Assembly: GCF_030408575.1 (NCBI RefSeq)
Contig: NZ_CP047047.1
Coordinates: 2,287,275-2,351,274, forward strand
Length of the DNA stretch: 64,000 bases
Origin: Corynebacterium auris
GTDB lineage: Bacteria > Actinomycetota > Actinomycetes > Mycobacteriales > Mycobacteriaceae
Direction of reading: 5' to 3'
The translations under genes and the position numbers were made by a program. Positions 11,545 through 20,370 of this stretch are shown piece after piece. Numbering within the stretch: position 1 is the first letter of the stretch; each line of letters opens with the position of its first letter. The notes under the pieces were generated by a model. The model saw only the letters and a program-made list of their open reading frames with translations. It was not told the DNA's origin and searched no databases.

Positions 11545-13767
11545 ATGAACGCTCCAGATATTCCGACGCTTTCTCGCGTTGAGCTGGGCGTCACGGGCAT
11601 GACGTGCACGTCGTGTTCCGCGCGCGTCCAGCGCAAACTCAACAAGATCGAGGGCGTCGACGCCACCGTCAACTACTCCACCGAGACCGCCTCCGTCTCC
11701 TACGACCCAGAGCGCGCCACGCAGGACGATCTCGTCGAGGCCGTCCGCGGCGCCGGCTACGACGCCTTCGCGCTCTCTGGCCCCGGGGGCGCCGAGGAGA
11801 CGTCGCCAAGCGCGAAGCTTGACGACGCCCGCGAGCGCGAAGCGACCCGGCTCGGCCGCACCACGGCCTGGTCCGCGCTGATCACGCTGCCCGTCGCGCT
11901 TGTCTCCATGATTCCCGCGCTGCAGTTCCCCAACTGGCAGTGGGCCGTGTTCGCGGCGACCACGCTGGTGTACTTCTCCGCGGGCGCCGAGTTCCACCGC
12001 GCGACCCTGGCCAACCTGCGCCACGGCGCGACGACGATGGACACCCTCATCAGCCTGGGCACCACGGCCGCCTACGTCTGGTCGGCGATCGCGCTGTTTG
12101 CCGGGCCTCCGGGCGAGGAAATCTACCTCGAAACCGTCTGCGTGATCATCACGTTCTTGCTGCTCGGGCGGTGGATCGAAGTCCGGGCGAAGGGCCGCAG
12201 CTCGCGGGCGCTGCGGGAGCTTACCGAGATGGGGGCGAAGGAAGCCACGCTGCTTCGCGACGGCACCGAGGTGCGCGTGCCCATCTCCCAGCTCGCCGTC
12301 GGCGACGTCTTCGTGGTTCGCCCGGGCGAGAAGATCGCGACGGACGGGCGCGTGGTCGAGGGCGTTTCCTCCGTCGACGAATCCATGCTGACGGGCGAAT
12401 CCGTCCCCGTCGACGTGGCGGAGGGCTCCGCAGTGACGGGCGCGACGATCAATACGTCCGGGCGCCTCACCGTCGAGGCCACCCGCGTCGGCGACGCGAC
12501 CACGCTGTCGCGCATGGCTGAGCTGGTGACCCAGGCGCAGGCCGGGAAGGCCCCGGTCGAGCGTCTGGTCGACCGCGTCTCGCGGATCTTCGTGCCCGCC
12601 GTAATCGGCGTTTCCGCCGTCACGCTCGCCGCACACCTGCTGTTCGGCTCCGGCGTCGCGGACGCCTTCAGCGCCGCGGTTGCGGTGCTCATCATCGCCT
12701 GCCCCTGCGCGCTCGGCCTGGCCACGCCCACCGCGATCCTCGTCGGCACCGGGCGCGGCGCCCAGCTGGGCCTTCTGATCCGGGGGCCCGAGGTCCTCGA
12801 GCTGGCCCGCCGGGTGGACGCCGTGGTGCTGGATAAAACAGGGACGCTGACGCGCGGCGAGATGAGCGTCACCGCCGTCTCCGCCGCGCCCGGCACTGCA
12901 GAAGACGACGTTTTGCGCCTCGCCGCCGCGATCGAGGCCGGTTCCGAGCACCCGATCGCCAGGGCGATCGTCGCGGCGGCCCCCGAGGGCGCGACACCCG
13001 CCGTGGAGGACTTCCGCGCGCTGCCCGGGCGCGGCGCGCAGGGCCGCGTCGGATCCCGCGCGGTTCGCGTCGGGCGGCCCTCCGGCGCACTCGGCGCGCT
13101 GGAGCAGGACTTCGCCGCGGCAGAGGAATCCGGGGCCACCGCCGTCGCCGTCGAGGTCGACGGCGCCGCCGCCGGCATCATCTCCGTGCGCGACGCTCTC
13201 AAACCTGACGCGGCCGACGCCATCGAGGCGTTCCGCGGCCTCGGGCTTGTGCCCCACCTGCTCACCGGCGACAACGAGCAGGCCGCGCAGCACGCCGCGC
13301 GTGAGGCCGGGATCGACGCTGACAACGTCATGGCCGGGGTGCTCCCGGAGGACAAGGTCCGCGCGGTCGAGCGGCTGCAGGAGAGCGGCGCGCGGGTGGC
13401 GATGGTCGGCGACGGCATCAACGACGCCGCCGCGCTGGCCCAGTCCGACCTCGGTTTGGCCATGGGCGCCGGCACCGACGTCGCCATCGAGGCCTCCGAC
13501 ATCACGCTGATGAACAACTCGCTCAACGCGGCCGTCGACGCGGTGCGTTTGGCCCGCTCCACCCTGTCGACGATCCGCGGCAATCTCTTCTGGGCCTTCG
13601 CCTACAACACGGTGCTCATCCCGGTCGCGGCGCTCGGCCTGCTCAACCCCATGCTCGCCGGTATCGCGATGGCCTTTTCCTCCGTCTTCGTGGTCCTCAA
13701 CTCGCTGCGCCTGCGCGGGTTCCGCGGCCGCAGCGCCCCGCAGGGCGCCGCGGGTGAATCCCGGTAG
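11545..13767 (+). CDS. copA: Copper-exporting P1B-type ATPase CopA
   Basis: The protein has 740 residues, normal for the family. It contains an N-terminal HMA domain with GMTCTSC (C21, C24), the actuator motif TGES (about 283), the membrane copper site CPC (about 386-388), the phosphorylation motif DKTGT (D430), the nucleotide-domain HP pair ([10 protein letters not shown]) and the hinge [12 protein letters not shown]. It pumps Cu(I) out of the cytoplasm using ATP. It is controlled by the palindrome at 11517-11533. GGAGG lies only one base before the ATG and TATAGG sits eight bases upstream, so the transcript may be leaderless. The MFS gene follows 11 bases later. Confidence 0.95.
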   Translation: MNAPDIPTLSRVELGVTGMTCTSCSARVQRKLNKIEGVDATVNYSTETASVSYDPERATQDDLVEAVRGAGYDAFALSGPGGAEETSPSAKLDDAREREATRLGRTTAWSALITLPVALVSMIPALQFPNWQWAVFAATTLVYFSAGAEFHRATLANLRHGATTMDTLISLGTTAAYVWSAIALFAGPPGEEIYLETVCVIITFLLLGRWIEVRAKGRSSRALRELTEMGAKEATLLRDGTEVRVPISQLAVGDVFVVRPGEKIATDGRVVEGVSSVDESMLTGESVPVDVAEGSAVTGATINTSGRLTVEATRVGDATTLSRMAELVTQAQAGKAPVERLVDRVSRIFVPAVIGVSAVTLAAHLLFGSGVADAFSAAVAVLIIACPCALGLATPTAILVGTGRGAQLGLLIRGPEVLELARRVDAVVLDKTGTLTRGEMSVTAVSAAPGTAEDDVLRLAAAIEAGSEHPIARAIVAAAPEGATPAVEDFRALPGRGAQGRVGSRAVRVGRPSGALGALEQDFAAAEESGATAVAVEVDGAAAGIISVRDALKPDAADAIEAFRGLGLVPHLLTGDNEQAAQHAAREAGIDADNVMAGVLPEDKVRAVERLQESGARVAMVGDGINDAAALAQSDLGLAMGAGTDVAIEASDITLMNNSLNAAVDAVRLARSTLSTIRGNLFWAFAYNTVLIPVAALGLLNPMLAGIAMAFSSVFVVLNSLRLRGFRGRSAPQGAAGESR

Positions 13768-13778
13768 GATCTGCACTC

Positions 13779-15098
13779 ATGCACGTGCCCACTTCCCCCG
13801 CGCTGACGCGCAACGAGCGGCTCGACCGCCTCCCCGTCACCCCGAAGCACCGGCGCCTCCTGTTCGGCTCCGGCATCGGCTGGGCGCTTGACGCCATGGA
13901 CGTCGGCCTCGTCTCCTTCGTCATCGCGGCGCTGGCCGTGCACTGGAACCTGGAGGCCACCACGACGTCGTGGATCGCCTCGGCCGGCTTCATCGGAATG
14001 GCGGTGGGCGCCTCGCTGGCGGGTTTGGCCGCCGACAAGGTCGGCCGGAGGCAGGTCTTCGCCCTCACCCTCGTCGTCTACGGCCTGGCCACCGGCGCCT
14101 CCGCGCTCGCCGGGTCCGTGGCGGTGCTCATCGCGCTGCGGTTTCTCACCGGCCTCGGCCTCGGCGGCGAGCTGCCCGTCGCCTCCACACTGGTCAGCGA
14201 GTTTTCCCCTCGGCGTGTACGCGGGCGCATGGTCGTCGTGCTCGAGGCCTTCTGGGCGGTGGGGTGGATCCTCGCCGCCGTCATCGGCACGTTCGTCGTT
14301 TCGCAGGGCGAGAACGGCTGGCGCTGGGGCCTCGCCCTCGGCGCCGTGCCCGCCGTTTACGCCATCGTCGTTCGCCTCGGCCTGCCGGAATCTGTGCGCT
14401 TCCTCGAATCCAAGGGGCGCCACGACGAGGCGGAGGAGATCGTCCGCTCCTTCGAGGAGGACGCAGGAAAGCCGCTTGACGACGCCACCCCGCCCGCCCA
14501 CCACGACGAACCGCGCGGCGGGCTGTGGGGGCGCGACCTGTGGCGGCGCACCGCCGCATTTTGGGTGGTGTGGTTCTGCGTCTCGCTCGCCTACTACGGC
14601 GCCTTCACCTGGATTCCCTCGCTGCTGGTGGAGCAGGGTTTTACGCTGGTGCGCTCATTTTCCTTCACGCTGGTGATCACCCTCGCTCAGCTCCCGGGGT
14701 ACGCGGCCGCGGCCTGGCTCATCGAGCGCTGGGGGCGGCGCCTTACCCTCACCGTCTTCCTCGCCGGGTCCGCCGTCGCCGCCTTCCTCTACGGCATGGC
14801 GGGCGCGCCCTGGCAGATCATCGCCGCCGGGTGCCTGCTGTCCTTCTTCAATCTCGGCGCGTGGGGCGCCCTCTACGCCATCGGGCCGGAGCTGTACCCG
14901 ACCTCCGTGCGAGCCACCGGCACGGGGGCGGGCGCGGCGTTCGGGCGCGTCGGCTCGATCATCGCGCCCCTGCTGGTCCCGCCGCTGCTCGCCGCGGGTG
15001 GGCCCTTGCTTGTGTTCGGGCTGTTCGCCGCGGCATTTGCGCTTGCCTGCGTCGCCGCGTTTACCCTTCCGGAGCAGCGCGGCGTAGCGCTGCGCTGA
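13779..15098 (+). CDS. Major facilitator superfamily transporter
   Basis: The protein has 439 residues with about 12 membrane segments. It shows the MFS loop motif GLAADKVGRRQVF after helix 2, RFLTGLGLGGELPVASTLVSEF in helix 4, and PESVRFLESKGRHDEAEEI between helices 6 and 7. That pattern is typical of the sugar/metabolite (SV2, NiaP and aromatic-acid) branch. The substrate is unknown. It follows copA by 11 bases and TAGGAT lies 8 bases before the ATG, so it may be cotranscribed or have its own promoter. A copper role is not supported by its sequence. Confidence 0.82.
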   Translation: MHVPTSPALTRNERLDRLPVTPKHRRLLFGSGIGWALDAMDVGLVSFVIAALAVHWNLEATTTSWIASAGFIGMAVGASLAGLAADKVGRRQVFALTLVVYGLATGASALAGSVAVLIALRFLTGLGLGGELPVASTLVSEFSPRRVRGRMVVVLEAFWAVGWILAAVIGTFVVSQGENGWRWGLALGAVPAVYAIVVRLGLPESVRFLESKGRHDEAEEIVRSFEEDAGKPLDDATPPAHHDEPRGGLWGRDLWRRTAAFWVVWFCVSLAYYGAFTWIPSLLVEQGFTLVRSFSFTLVITLAQLPGYAAAAWLIERWGRRLTLTVFLAGSAVAAFLYGMAGAPWQIIAAGCLLSFFNLGAWGALYAIGPELYPTSVRATGTGAGAAFGRVGSIIAPLLVPPLLAAGGPLLVFGLFAAAFALACVAAFTLPEQRGVALR

Positions 15099-15240
15099 GG
15101 CGGGCGCGCCACGAGGGCCTGCCCACCTTGCCGTCGATCTCCCCGATGTCGCGGGGGAGGTTGTAGAGAACCGTCGACTGCTCAGTGCGGGCGACGGTGA
15201 TGGAGCCGTCGAGACGCGCGACGGTGTGCGTGTTGCGACC
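15062..15240 (-). pseudogene. 3' remnant of a gene truncated by the IS21-type element
   Basis: The minus strand has an open frame from the IS end near 15240 to a stop at 15062-15064, overlapping the 3' end of the MFS gene. It reads RNTHTVARLDGSITVARTEQ and later LYNLPRDIGEIDGKVGRPSW, ending in SAALRRAAPEG. The LYxLxxDxGE pattern near a C-terminus weakly recalls sulfatases, but no active-site region is present, so I assign no function. The 5' part would lie beyond the IS; a candidate is the start at 17063. Confidence 0.4.
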
Positions 15241-15373
15241 GGCTATTTGGTAGCAGCGTCGTGGCTTTCCGGTAGCGCTTCAGTGAGTATCCGGTAGCAG
15301 CTCAAAGCGCTCAAGGTGATACTTCCGGTAGCCGCACCACTCGGGTGCGGCTCGTACTGGAAGGAGTCCGCTT

Positions 15374-15547
15374 ATGACGGATTACCGTGCGGTGATGACG
15401 CTGCTGATTCGGCAGTGTTCTTACCGCCAGATTGAACACCAGCTCGGATGCTCGCACCGCGCGATTTCACGAGCGAACCAAGCACTGCGAAGCCTTGGTC
15501 TGACCACTGTTGAACAGGTCGCGGCGTTGACTGCCGTTTCCGTGTAG
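15374..15547 (+). pseudogene. IstA N-terminal fragment (IS21 family transposase)
   Basis: AAGGAG precedes the ATG at 15374. The frame encodes 57 residues starting MTDYRAVMTLLIRQCSYRQ and containing a helix-turn-helix (QLGCSHRAISRANQALRSLG) that fits the start of IS21 IstA. It then stops where foreign sequence begins. The full protein should have about 400-500 residues, so this is a remnant. Confidence 0.6.
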
Positions 15548-15595
15548 TAGGTAGGGGCAATCCGCGTAGTTGGTAGGTGGTTTGCCCCAGGTTTA

Positions 15596-15943
15596 ATGGA
15601 GGGTGGGAATGTGGAAAAGGAGCCCTACACATGCCCTCGAAGTACACGCCTTAAGTTGAAGCAGCGCGCCATCGAACTGGTGCTGCACGCGCAAGCTGAC
15701 CCTGACACGTCTCGCGGTACGATCACCCGCATCGCTGTCGAGCTCGGAATGAGTAAGGAAACTCTGCGCGGCTGGGTCCGCGCTCATAAACAATCCGGCG
15801 CGGCAACCCCGGCTGAATCGGTGGATTGTGCAGCGGAGAACCGCAGACTGCGAGCTGAACTGATTGAAGCGAAGCGCGCCAACGAGATTTTGAAAAGAGC
15901 ATCAGCTTTTTTCGCGCCCGAGTGCGAGCGCCCACACAGGTAG
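15596..15943 (+). pseudogene. IS3-family OrfA, start region frameshifted
   Basis: The main frame (115 residues) contains LKQRAIELVLHAQADP, a helix-turn-helix ITRIAVELGMSKETLRGWVR, and the leucine-zipper end LRAELIEAKRANEILKRAS of IS3 OrfA. The expected start at 15631 (MPSKYTP) runs into TAA because one extra base is present near 15653, so the natural start is out of frame. A GCTTTTTTC run near 15906 fits the programmed frameshift into orfB. Confidence 0.6.
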
Positions 15944-16848
15944 TCGTCCGGTTCATCGACGACAACCGGGAGGAATTCGGGGTCGAGCCGATTATTCGCG
16001 CCTTGGCGGCAACCGACGCGAAAATCGCCCTGAGCACCTACTACGCCTACAAATCCCGGCCTGAATCATCTCGATCTATCCGCGACCGACAACTACGCAA
16101 AGCTTTGCGTGCCATCTACGACGACAACTACTCCTGCTATGGAGCGCGCAAACTTTGGGCTGAGATCAATCGCCAAGGTGACTTCGGTCACGTCGCCCGG
16201 TGCACCGTCGAGCGCCTCATGGCACTCGAAGGCATCCGTGGTATCCGGCGCAGGAAGAAAAAGCCCTCCACCCGCAGCGCTGCCCCCGATAACTGCCCAG
16301 TCGACTTGGTCGAGCGCGACTTTGTGTCGATGCGCCGAACCGGCTGTGGGTCGCGGATATCACATACATCCCCACGCGTGTCGGGTGGGTATACGCCTCG
16401 TTCGTCCTCGACGCGTATACCCGGGAGATTGTTGGCTGGCAGATCACCAACCACATGCGCACATCGCTGGCTAAAGACGCACTTGACATGGCCTTGTCAG
16501 CGCGCCTGCGCGCCGGTGAAGATGTCTCCGGTCTGATCCATCACTTTAGACAGGGGCGTGCAGTACAGGTCGGTTGTCTACGGAGAGACCTTGGCTCAGT
16601 CGCAGGTTATCGCTTCGGTTGGCTCGCGGGGAGACTCCTACGACAACGCGATGGCAGAAGCGCTGAACTCAGTGTTCAAAGCTGAACTCATCGACCGTAG
16701 GACCTGGCCGGGGCTGCGAGATGTTCTCGTCGCGACGTCGACATGGGTCGGCGGGTACAACAACCGTCGTGTGCACTCGGCGCTGGGGTACCGCCCACCC
16801 CGCCAGGTCCATCAGGAATACACCGCCGCGAACACCCAAGCGGCCTAA
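15922..16848 (+). pseudogene. IS3-family OrfB transposase with two frameshifts
   Basis: The HTH_21 part (EEFGVEPIIRALAATDAKIA) and the rve/DDE part (VADITYIPTRVGWVYASFVL, then SRGDSYDNAMAEALNSVFK and HSALGYRPPRQVHQEY) lie in different frames. The frame breaks near 16325 and again near 16545-16550. The last frame runs to the stop at 16846-16848. The DDE pieces are recognisable but no single protein can be made. Confidence 0.7.
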
Positions 16849-16985
16849 TCGACAACAATAGGACCCTCTACAAAACTCGGGGCTTGACAAAGGACCAAAC
16901 ATGCGCCTGACCACCATCGCATAACAACCGGCAACGCCTGAGTGAGATACCGCTACCGGGTACCCACTCAGGCGCTACCAGATAC

Positions 16986-17063
16986 TCACCACACCGCTAC
17001 CATTTCGGTCTTCTGAACAGTGTGCGCGCACGGGTTGGCGCCCTTAATGGATCGGACAGACAT
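16986..17063 (-). pseudogene. 5' end of a gene truncated by the IS21-type element (candidate)
   Basis: A strong ribosome site AAAGGAGGGG precedes the ATG at 17063. The frame reads MSVRSIKGANPCAHTVQKTE and then enters the IS end, stopping at 16986. A good ribosome site leading into a frame that ends in an IS is a sign of an interrupted gene. It lies on the same strand as the 3' fragment at 15062-15240, and the two could be halves of one gene, though I could not prove this. Confidence 0.4.
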
Positions 17064-17106
17064 GGCCCCTCCTTTTTGGGTTTGAAAGACGTTTTTAGGG
17101 ACGGCG

Positions 17107-17168
17107 AAAAAGGCTCTTAACTGCAATGCTAGGCCCCCGGGGGCCCGCTGTCACCGTTGCTGAGCCTT
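17107..17168 (-). terminator. Likely dnaB terminator
   Basis: On the minus strand AAGGCTC (17168-17162) pairs with GAGCCTT (17116-17110), followed by TTTTT-type bases down to 17107. The interior holds a perfect GGCCCCCGGGGGCC palindrome (about 17131-17144). It begins 10 bases after the dnaB stop codon. Confidence 0.5.
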
Positions 17169-17178
17169 CCCTAATCAC

Positions 17179-18630
17179 CTAGCCGTGGGCCATGTTGACG
17201 AAGCGCGAGTAGTGGAGCTGGTGCGCCACCGGGATCGTGTCGATCGGCCCGCCACGGTGCTTGGCCACGATGATGTCCGCCTCGCCCGCGCGCTCGTCGT
17301 CGCGGTCCTGGGAATCCGGGCGGTACAGCAGGAACACCATGTCGGCGTCCTGCTCCAGCGAGCCGGACTCGCGCAGGTCCGCCAGCTGCGGCTTCTTGTC
17401 GGTGCGTGCCTCGGGCCCGCGATTGAGCTGCGAGATGGCGATGACGGGCACCTCGAGTTCCTTGGCCAGGAGCTTGAGGTTACGGGAGAACTCGGAGACC
17501 TCCTGCTGGCGCGATTCCACCTTCCGCCCCGAGCTCATGAGCTGCAGGTAGTCCAGCACGATGAGGTCGAGGCCGTGGCTGCGCTTGAGGTCGCGCGCCT
17601 TTTTGCGGATCTCCATCATGGTGAGGTTCGGCGAGTCGTCGATGAACAGGGGGGCGTCCTGGATCTCGGTCAGCCGCTGCGTCAGCTTCTCCCAGTCCGC
17701 CTCCTGCATCTGACCGGAGCGCATGGCGGAGAGCTTGATCTCCGTCTCCGCCGAGAGCATGCGCATGATGATTTCGGAGGCGCTCATCTCCAGGGAGAAG
17801 ATCACCGAGGTCTTGCCGTGCGCGATGGAGCAGGAGCGCATGAAGTCGAGCGCCAGAGTGGATTTGCCCACGCCCGGCCGCGCGGCGATGATGACCATTT
17901 GGCCGGGGTGCAGGCCGTTGGTCAGCCGGTCGAGGTCCAAAAACCCCGTTGGCACGCCCTGCTCCAGGCCGCCCCCCTGCTCGATGATGGCCAGCTCGTC
18001 GATCGTCGGCTTGAGCAGCTCGGACAGGGACTTGTAGTCCTCCCCCGCCTTCTTGCGGGAGACGGCGAAGACCTCCTGCTGGGCGCGGTCGACGATCTGC
18101 TCGACCTCCATGCCCTCCTCGCCCTCGTAGCCGTACTGCACCACACGGGTCCCCGCGTTGACCAGCTGGCGCAGCAGCGACTTTTCCGCGACGATTTCCG
18201 CGTAGTAGCGCGCGTTCGCCGCGGTGGGCACCTCCGAGATAAGCGTGTGCAGATACGGCGCGCCGCCGACGCGCTCCAGCTGGTTCAGGCGATCGAGGCG
18301 GCCGACGACGATCAGCACGTCGATATCGCTGCCCTGGGAAAACAGCTCGACGATGGCGCCGAAGATGAGCTGGTGCGCCGGGTAGTAGAAGTCCTCGGCC
18401 CGCAGCGTCTCCGTGACGTCGACGACGGTGTCCGGGCTGAGCAGCATGGCGCCGAGCACGCCCCGCTCGGCGCGCTCGTCGTGGGGCGGCTGGCGATATT
18501 CCCGCAGGTCGGACCGATCCCGGTCGAACCTGTCGCGGCCGTAGCTACGCTCCGCGGGCTCCGGCGGGAGGGCGTAGTCCTCCTCCGTGTCCGCGAACGC
18601 CCCGAAGTCCCCCGCGCTTGCGTTAGCCAT
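17179..18630 (-). CDS. dnaB: Replicative DNA helicase DnaB
   Basis: The protein has 483 residues, with GGAGGTGG before the ATG. It contains the DnaB N-terminal helicase-loading domain (residues 50-150, HDERAERGVLGAMLLSPDTV) and the RecA-like motor with Walker A RPGVGKST (251-258), Walker B LIVLDYLQLM, and the DNA-contact segment QLNRGPEAR. A charged 45-residue N-terminal extension is typical of actinobacteria. It unwinds DNA 5'-3' as a hexamer at the fork. No intein is present, unlike some mycobacteria. Its upstream region carries three perfect DnaA boxes and follows the rplI terminator hairpin. Confidence 0.97.
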   Translation of the reverse strand: MANASAGDFGAFADTEEDYALPPEPAERSYGRDRFDRDRSDLREYRQPPHDERAERGVLGAMLLSPDTVVDVTETLRAEDFYYPAHQLIFGAIVELFSQGSDIDVLIVVGRLDRLNQLERVGGAPYLHTLISEVPTAANARYYAEIVAEKSLLRQLVNAGTRVVQYGYEGEEGMEVEQIVDRAQQEVFAVSRKKAGEDYKSLSELLKPTIDELAIIEQGGGLEQGVPTGFLDLDRLTNGLHPGQMVIIAARPGVGKSTLALDFMRSCSIAHGKTSVIFSLEMSASEIIMRMLSAETEIKLSAMRSGQMQEADWEKLTQRLTEIQDAPLFIDDSPNLTMMEIRKKARDLKRSHGLDLIVLDYLQLMSSGRKVESRQQEVSEFSRNLKLLAKELEVPVIAISQLNRGPEARTDKKPQLADLRESGSLEQDADMVFLLYRPDSQDRDDERAGEADIIVAKHRGGPIDTIPVAHQLHYSRFVNMAHG

Positions 18631-18705
18631 GATCCACCTCCGTGTTGGTTAATGCGCCTATCGTAGCGCGCGGGGTCGACATGGCTGCGCCCGTGCGCGA
18701 TCACA

Positions 18706-18737
18706 TTATCCACAGCCAGAGCTTTCCCTGTGGATAA
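18706..18737. promoter_or_regulatory. Pair of inverted DnaA boxes
   Basis: TTATCCACA at 18706-18714 and its reverse complement TGTGGATAA at 18729-18737 are perfect consensus DnaA boxes. With one extra matching base each, they form a 10-bp inverted repeat with a 12-base centre. They lie 75-107 bases upstream of the dnaB start. Confidence 0.65.
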
Positions 18738-18830
18738 ATCCGCGTGCCCGCGCCGCAGAAACCTACGTCCGCGTAGCCGTCTGACCTGCTGTTTTCCAGA
18801 ACGGCACGAAAGATCCCACAGGCGGGGATG

Positions 18831-18839
18831 TTATCCACA
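18831..18839 (+). promoter_or_regulatory. Third DnaA box
   Basis: A further perfect TTATCCACA, about 125 bases from the first box. A chance cluster of three perfect 9-mers in 134 bases of GC-rich DNA is unlikely. Confidence 0.6.
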
Positions 18840-18877
18840 GGGGTGGGGCGTCGAGAGGCGATAGGCCCCGCTCATGG

Positions 18878-18910
18878 CTTCGGCCCCACTCCTCACAAGT
18901 GGGGCCGAAG
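18878..18910 (-). terminator. Strong hairpin terminator after rplI
   Basis: CTTCGGCCCCACT (18878-18890) pairs perfectly over 13 bases with AGTGGGGCCGAAG (18898-18910) around a seven-base loop. There is no T-run on the minus side, as is common for actinobacterial terminators. It is 46 bases downstream of rplI. Confidence 0.75.
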
Positions 18911-18955
18911 TTATAGCTGTTGTCGTTGGGCCCTGTAACGGGCCGTCGCCGGGCG

Positions 18956-19408
18956 TTAGGCGCCGGCGACCTCGAAGTTCACCTTGCCCTCCACGTCGTC
19001 GTGGAGGTTCACCTTCACCTGGTATCCACCGGTCTTGGTGATGAGGCCCTTCGGCACATCGATGCGGCGCTTGTCCAGGGAGGGGCCGCCGGCCGCCTTG
19101 ACGGCATCGGCGATGTCGCCGGCCTTGACGGAGCCGAACAGCTTGCCGCTGCCGGACGTGCGGACGGTCACCTTCACGCCGGTCAGCTGGTCGAGCTGGT
19201 CGCGCAGCTCCTTCGCGTGGTCCAAGTCGCGGACCTGGCGCTCGGCCTGCACGCGCTTGATGTCTTCGATCTGCTTCTCTGCGCCGCGGGTGGCCGGGAT
19301 AGCCAGGCCGCGCGGAAGCAGGAAGTTACGTCCGTAGCCGTCCTTGACCTCGACAACGTCGCCGGGCTCGCCAAGGTTATCAACGGCAGCGGTGAGGATC
19401 AGCTTCAT
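18956..19408 (-). CDS. rplI: 50S ribosomal protein L9
   Basis: The protein has 150 residues, the normal length. It begins MKLILTAAVDNLGEPGDVVEV and carries the L9 signature GYGRNFLLPRGLAIPAT (residues 24-40). A long helix (RVQAERQVRDLDHAKELRDQ) connects to the C-terminal domain with SGKLFGSVKAGDIA. It binds 23S rRNA domain V. It lies 48 bases downstream of ssb and is followed by a strong terminator, so rpsF-ssb-rplI form the core operon. Confidence 0.97.
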   Translation of the reverse strand: MKLILTAAVDNLGEPGDVVEVKDGYGRNFLLPRGLAIPATRGAEKQIEDIKRVQAERQVRDLDHAKELRDQLDQLTGVKVTVRTSGSGKLFGSVKAGDIADAVKAAGGPSLDKRRIDVPKGLITKTGGYQVKVNLHDDVEGKVNFEVAGA

Positions 19409-19456
19409 GAATCCTAACCTTCCTTGAGTTGAATAATTCTGGTCTGTTGAAAACGT

Positions 19457-20011
19457 TTAGAACGGGGGCTCGTCGTCCATCCCGCCGTATCCACCGGCGG
19501 GGGGAGCGGAGTTCCACGGGTCATTCTCAGGCTGCCGGTTGCCGCCCTGCTGGGGCCGCGACTGCTGCTGGCCGCCGCCGAAGCCGCCCTGCTGGGGCCG
19601 CGGCTGCTGCTGGCCGCCGCCGTACCCGCCCTGGCCGCCCTCACGCGGCGTGCGGGTCACGGAGGCGGTGGCGTACTTCAGGGAGGGGCCGACCTCGTCG
19701 ACCTCAACCTCGAAAACAGTGCGGTTTTCCCCTTCGCGGGTCTGGAAGGAGCGCTGGCGCAGCCGACCCTGGACAATCACGCGCATGCCCTTGGAAAGGG
19801 ATTCAGCGACGTTTTCCGCCGTCTGACGCCACACGTTGCACGTCAGGAACAGGGATTCGCCGTCCTCCCACTGATTGGTGTCGCGGTTGTACGTACGGGG
19901 GGTGGAGGCGACGCGAAAGTTCGCCACCGGGGCGCCGGCCGCGGTGAAACGCAGCTCCGGGTCGGCAACCAGGTTGCCGACGACGGTGATCGGGGTATCT
20001 CCTTGGGCCAT
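19457..20011 (-). CDS. ssb: Single-stranded DNA-binding protein
   Basis: The protein has 184 residues, with GAGGAAGG before the ATG. The OB fold occupies residues 5-115 ([45 protein letters not shown]). A Gly/Gln/Pro-rich linker follows, with a 14-residue tandem repeat ([14 protein letters not shown], then [14 protein letters not shown]). The acidic tip MDDEPPF recruits repair and replication proteins. It coats ssDNA as a tetramer. It lies between rpsF and rplI; rpsR, often found here, is absent. Confidence 0.97.
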   Translation of the reverse strand: MAQGDTPITVVGNLVADPELRFTAAGAPVANFRVASTPRTYNRDTNQWEDGESLFLTCNVWRQTAENVAESLSKGMRVIVQGRLRQRSFQTREGENRTVFEVEVDEVGPSLKYATASVTRTPREGGQGGYGGGQQQPRPQQGGFGGGQQQSRPQQGGNRQPENDPWNSAPPAGGYGGMDDEPPF

Positions 20012-20082
20012 GCTCTTTTACCTTCCTCGCGAGACGCTCGACAGTATGGGAGAAGACAGTGTGGAAACGAGCCTATCCGCTC

Positions 20083-20370
20083 TTACTTGTCGGTGCGCAG
20101 AACCTTGGTGCGCAGGATGTTGTCGTTCAGGTTCAGGACACGGTCGAACTCGTTGACGGTGTCGGCCTCGCACACGAGGTTGACGACAGCGTAAAAGCCC
20201 TCTTCCTTCTTGTTGATCGGGTAGGCCAGGCGGCGCTTGCCCCAGACATCAACCTTCTCCACCGTGCCGTTGTCCTTGCGAACAGTCTCCAGGAACTTGT
20301 CCAGGGACGGGGCAACGGTGCGCTCATCCTGCTGCGGATCGAGGATGATCATTACTTCGTAGTGACGCAC
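20083..20370 (-). CDS. rpsF: 30S ribosomal protein S6
   Basis: I choose the GTG start at 20370 ([19 protein letters not shown]), giving 95 residues. AGGAGG lies upstream at a usable distance, and the in-frame starts further up overlap that ribosome site. The sequence has the S6 pattern [25 protein letters not shown] and ends [14 protein letters not shown]. It binds the 16S rRNA central domain with S18. First gene of the rpsF-ssb-rplI operon. Confidence 0.94.
   Translation of the reverse strand: MRHYEVMIILDPQQDERTVAPSLDKFLETVRKDNGTVEKVDVWGKRRLAYPINKKEEGFYAVVNLVCEADTVNEFDRVLNLNDNILRTKVLRTDK

Larger units (their letters stand above)
15567..16901 (+). mobile_element. Decayed IS3-family element
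   Basis: It contains orfA and orfB of an IS3-family transposase. Imperfect terminal repeats can be proposed: 15567-15602 on the left (TAGTTGGTAGG..GCCCC..GTTT..GAGGGT) and the reverse complement of 16858-16901 on the right (TGTTTGGTCC..GCCCC..GTTT..GAGGGT). At least three frame errors make it inactive. The ends are approximate. Confidence 0.65.
15241..17005. mobile_element. Decayed IS21-type element carrying an inserted IS3-type element
   Basis: Both ends carry several copies of a GGTAGC-centred repeat. On the left there are four, near 15249, 15271, 15293 and 15330, in the plus sense. On the right there are three in the opposite sense, near 16953, 16975 and 16998. Multiple terminal repeats of this sort are typical of IS21-family ends. 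Between them only an IstA N-terminus (15374-15547) and a few codons before 16925 remain; the rest of istA and all of istB are gone. The middle is occupied by an IS3-family element. No clean target duplication could be found. Confidence 0.6.
18631..18955. promoter_or_regulatory. dnaB upstream region with DnaA-box cluster
   Basis: This 325-base gap between rplI and dnaB holds no ORF that looks coding. It contains three perfect TTATCCACA boxes and the rplI terminator hairpin. The boxes are listed separately. Confidence 0.6.

Noticed and set aside
10981..13776. 931-codon minus-strand ORF over the copper genes
   Set aside because: It is the antisense shadow of copA and copZ; their motifs (CPC, DKTG, TGES) are intact on the plus strand, and the shadow has no known domain and an extreme composition.
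17131..17144. GGCCCCCGGGGGCC as a terminator on its own
   Set aside because: A perfect palindrome with no loop cannot fold well as RNA; it is only part of a larger hairpin with outer arms 17110-17116 and 17162-17168.
18631..18955. Replication origin at the DnaA boxes
   Set aside because: Only three boxes, no AT-rich unwinding region and no dnaA, dnaN or gyrB next to it. A regulatory cluster is more likely, though a whole-genome skew plot would settle it.
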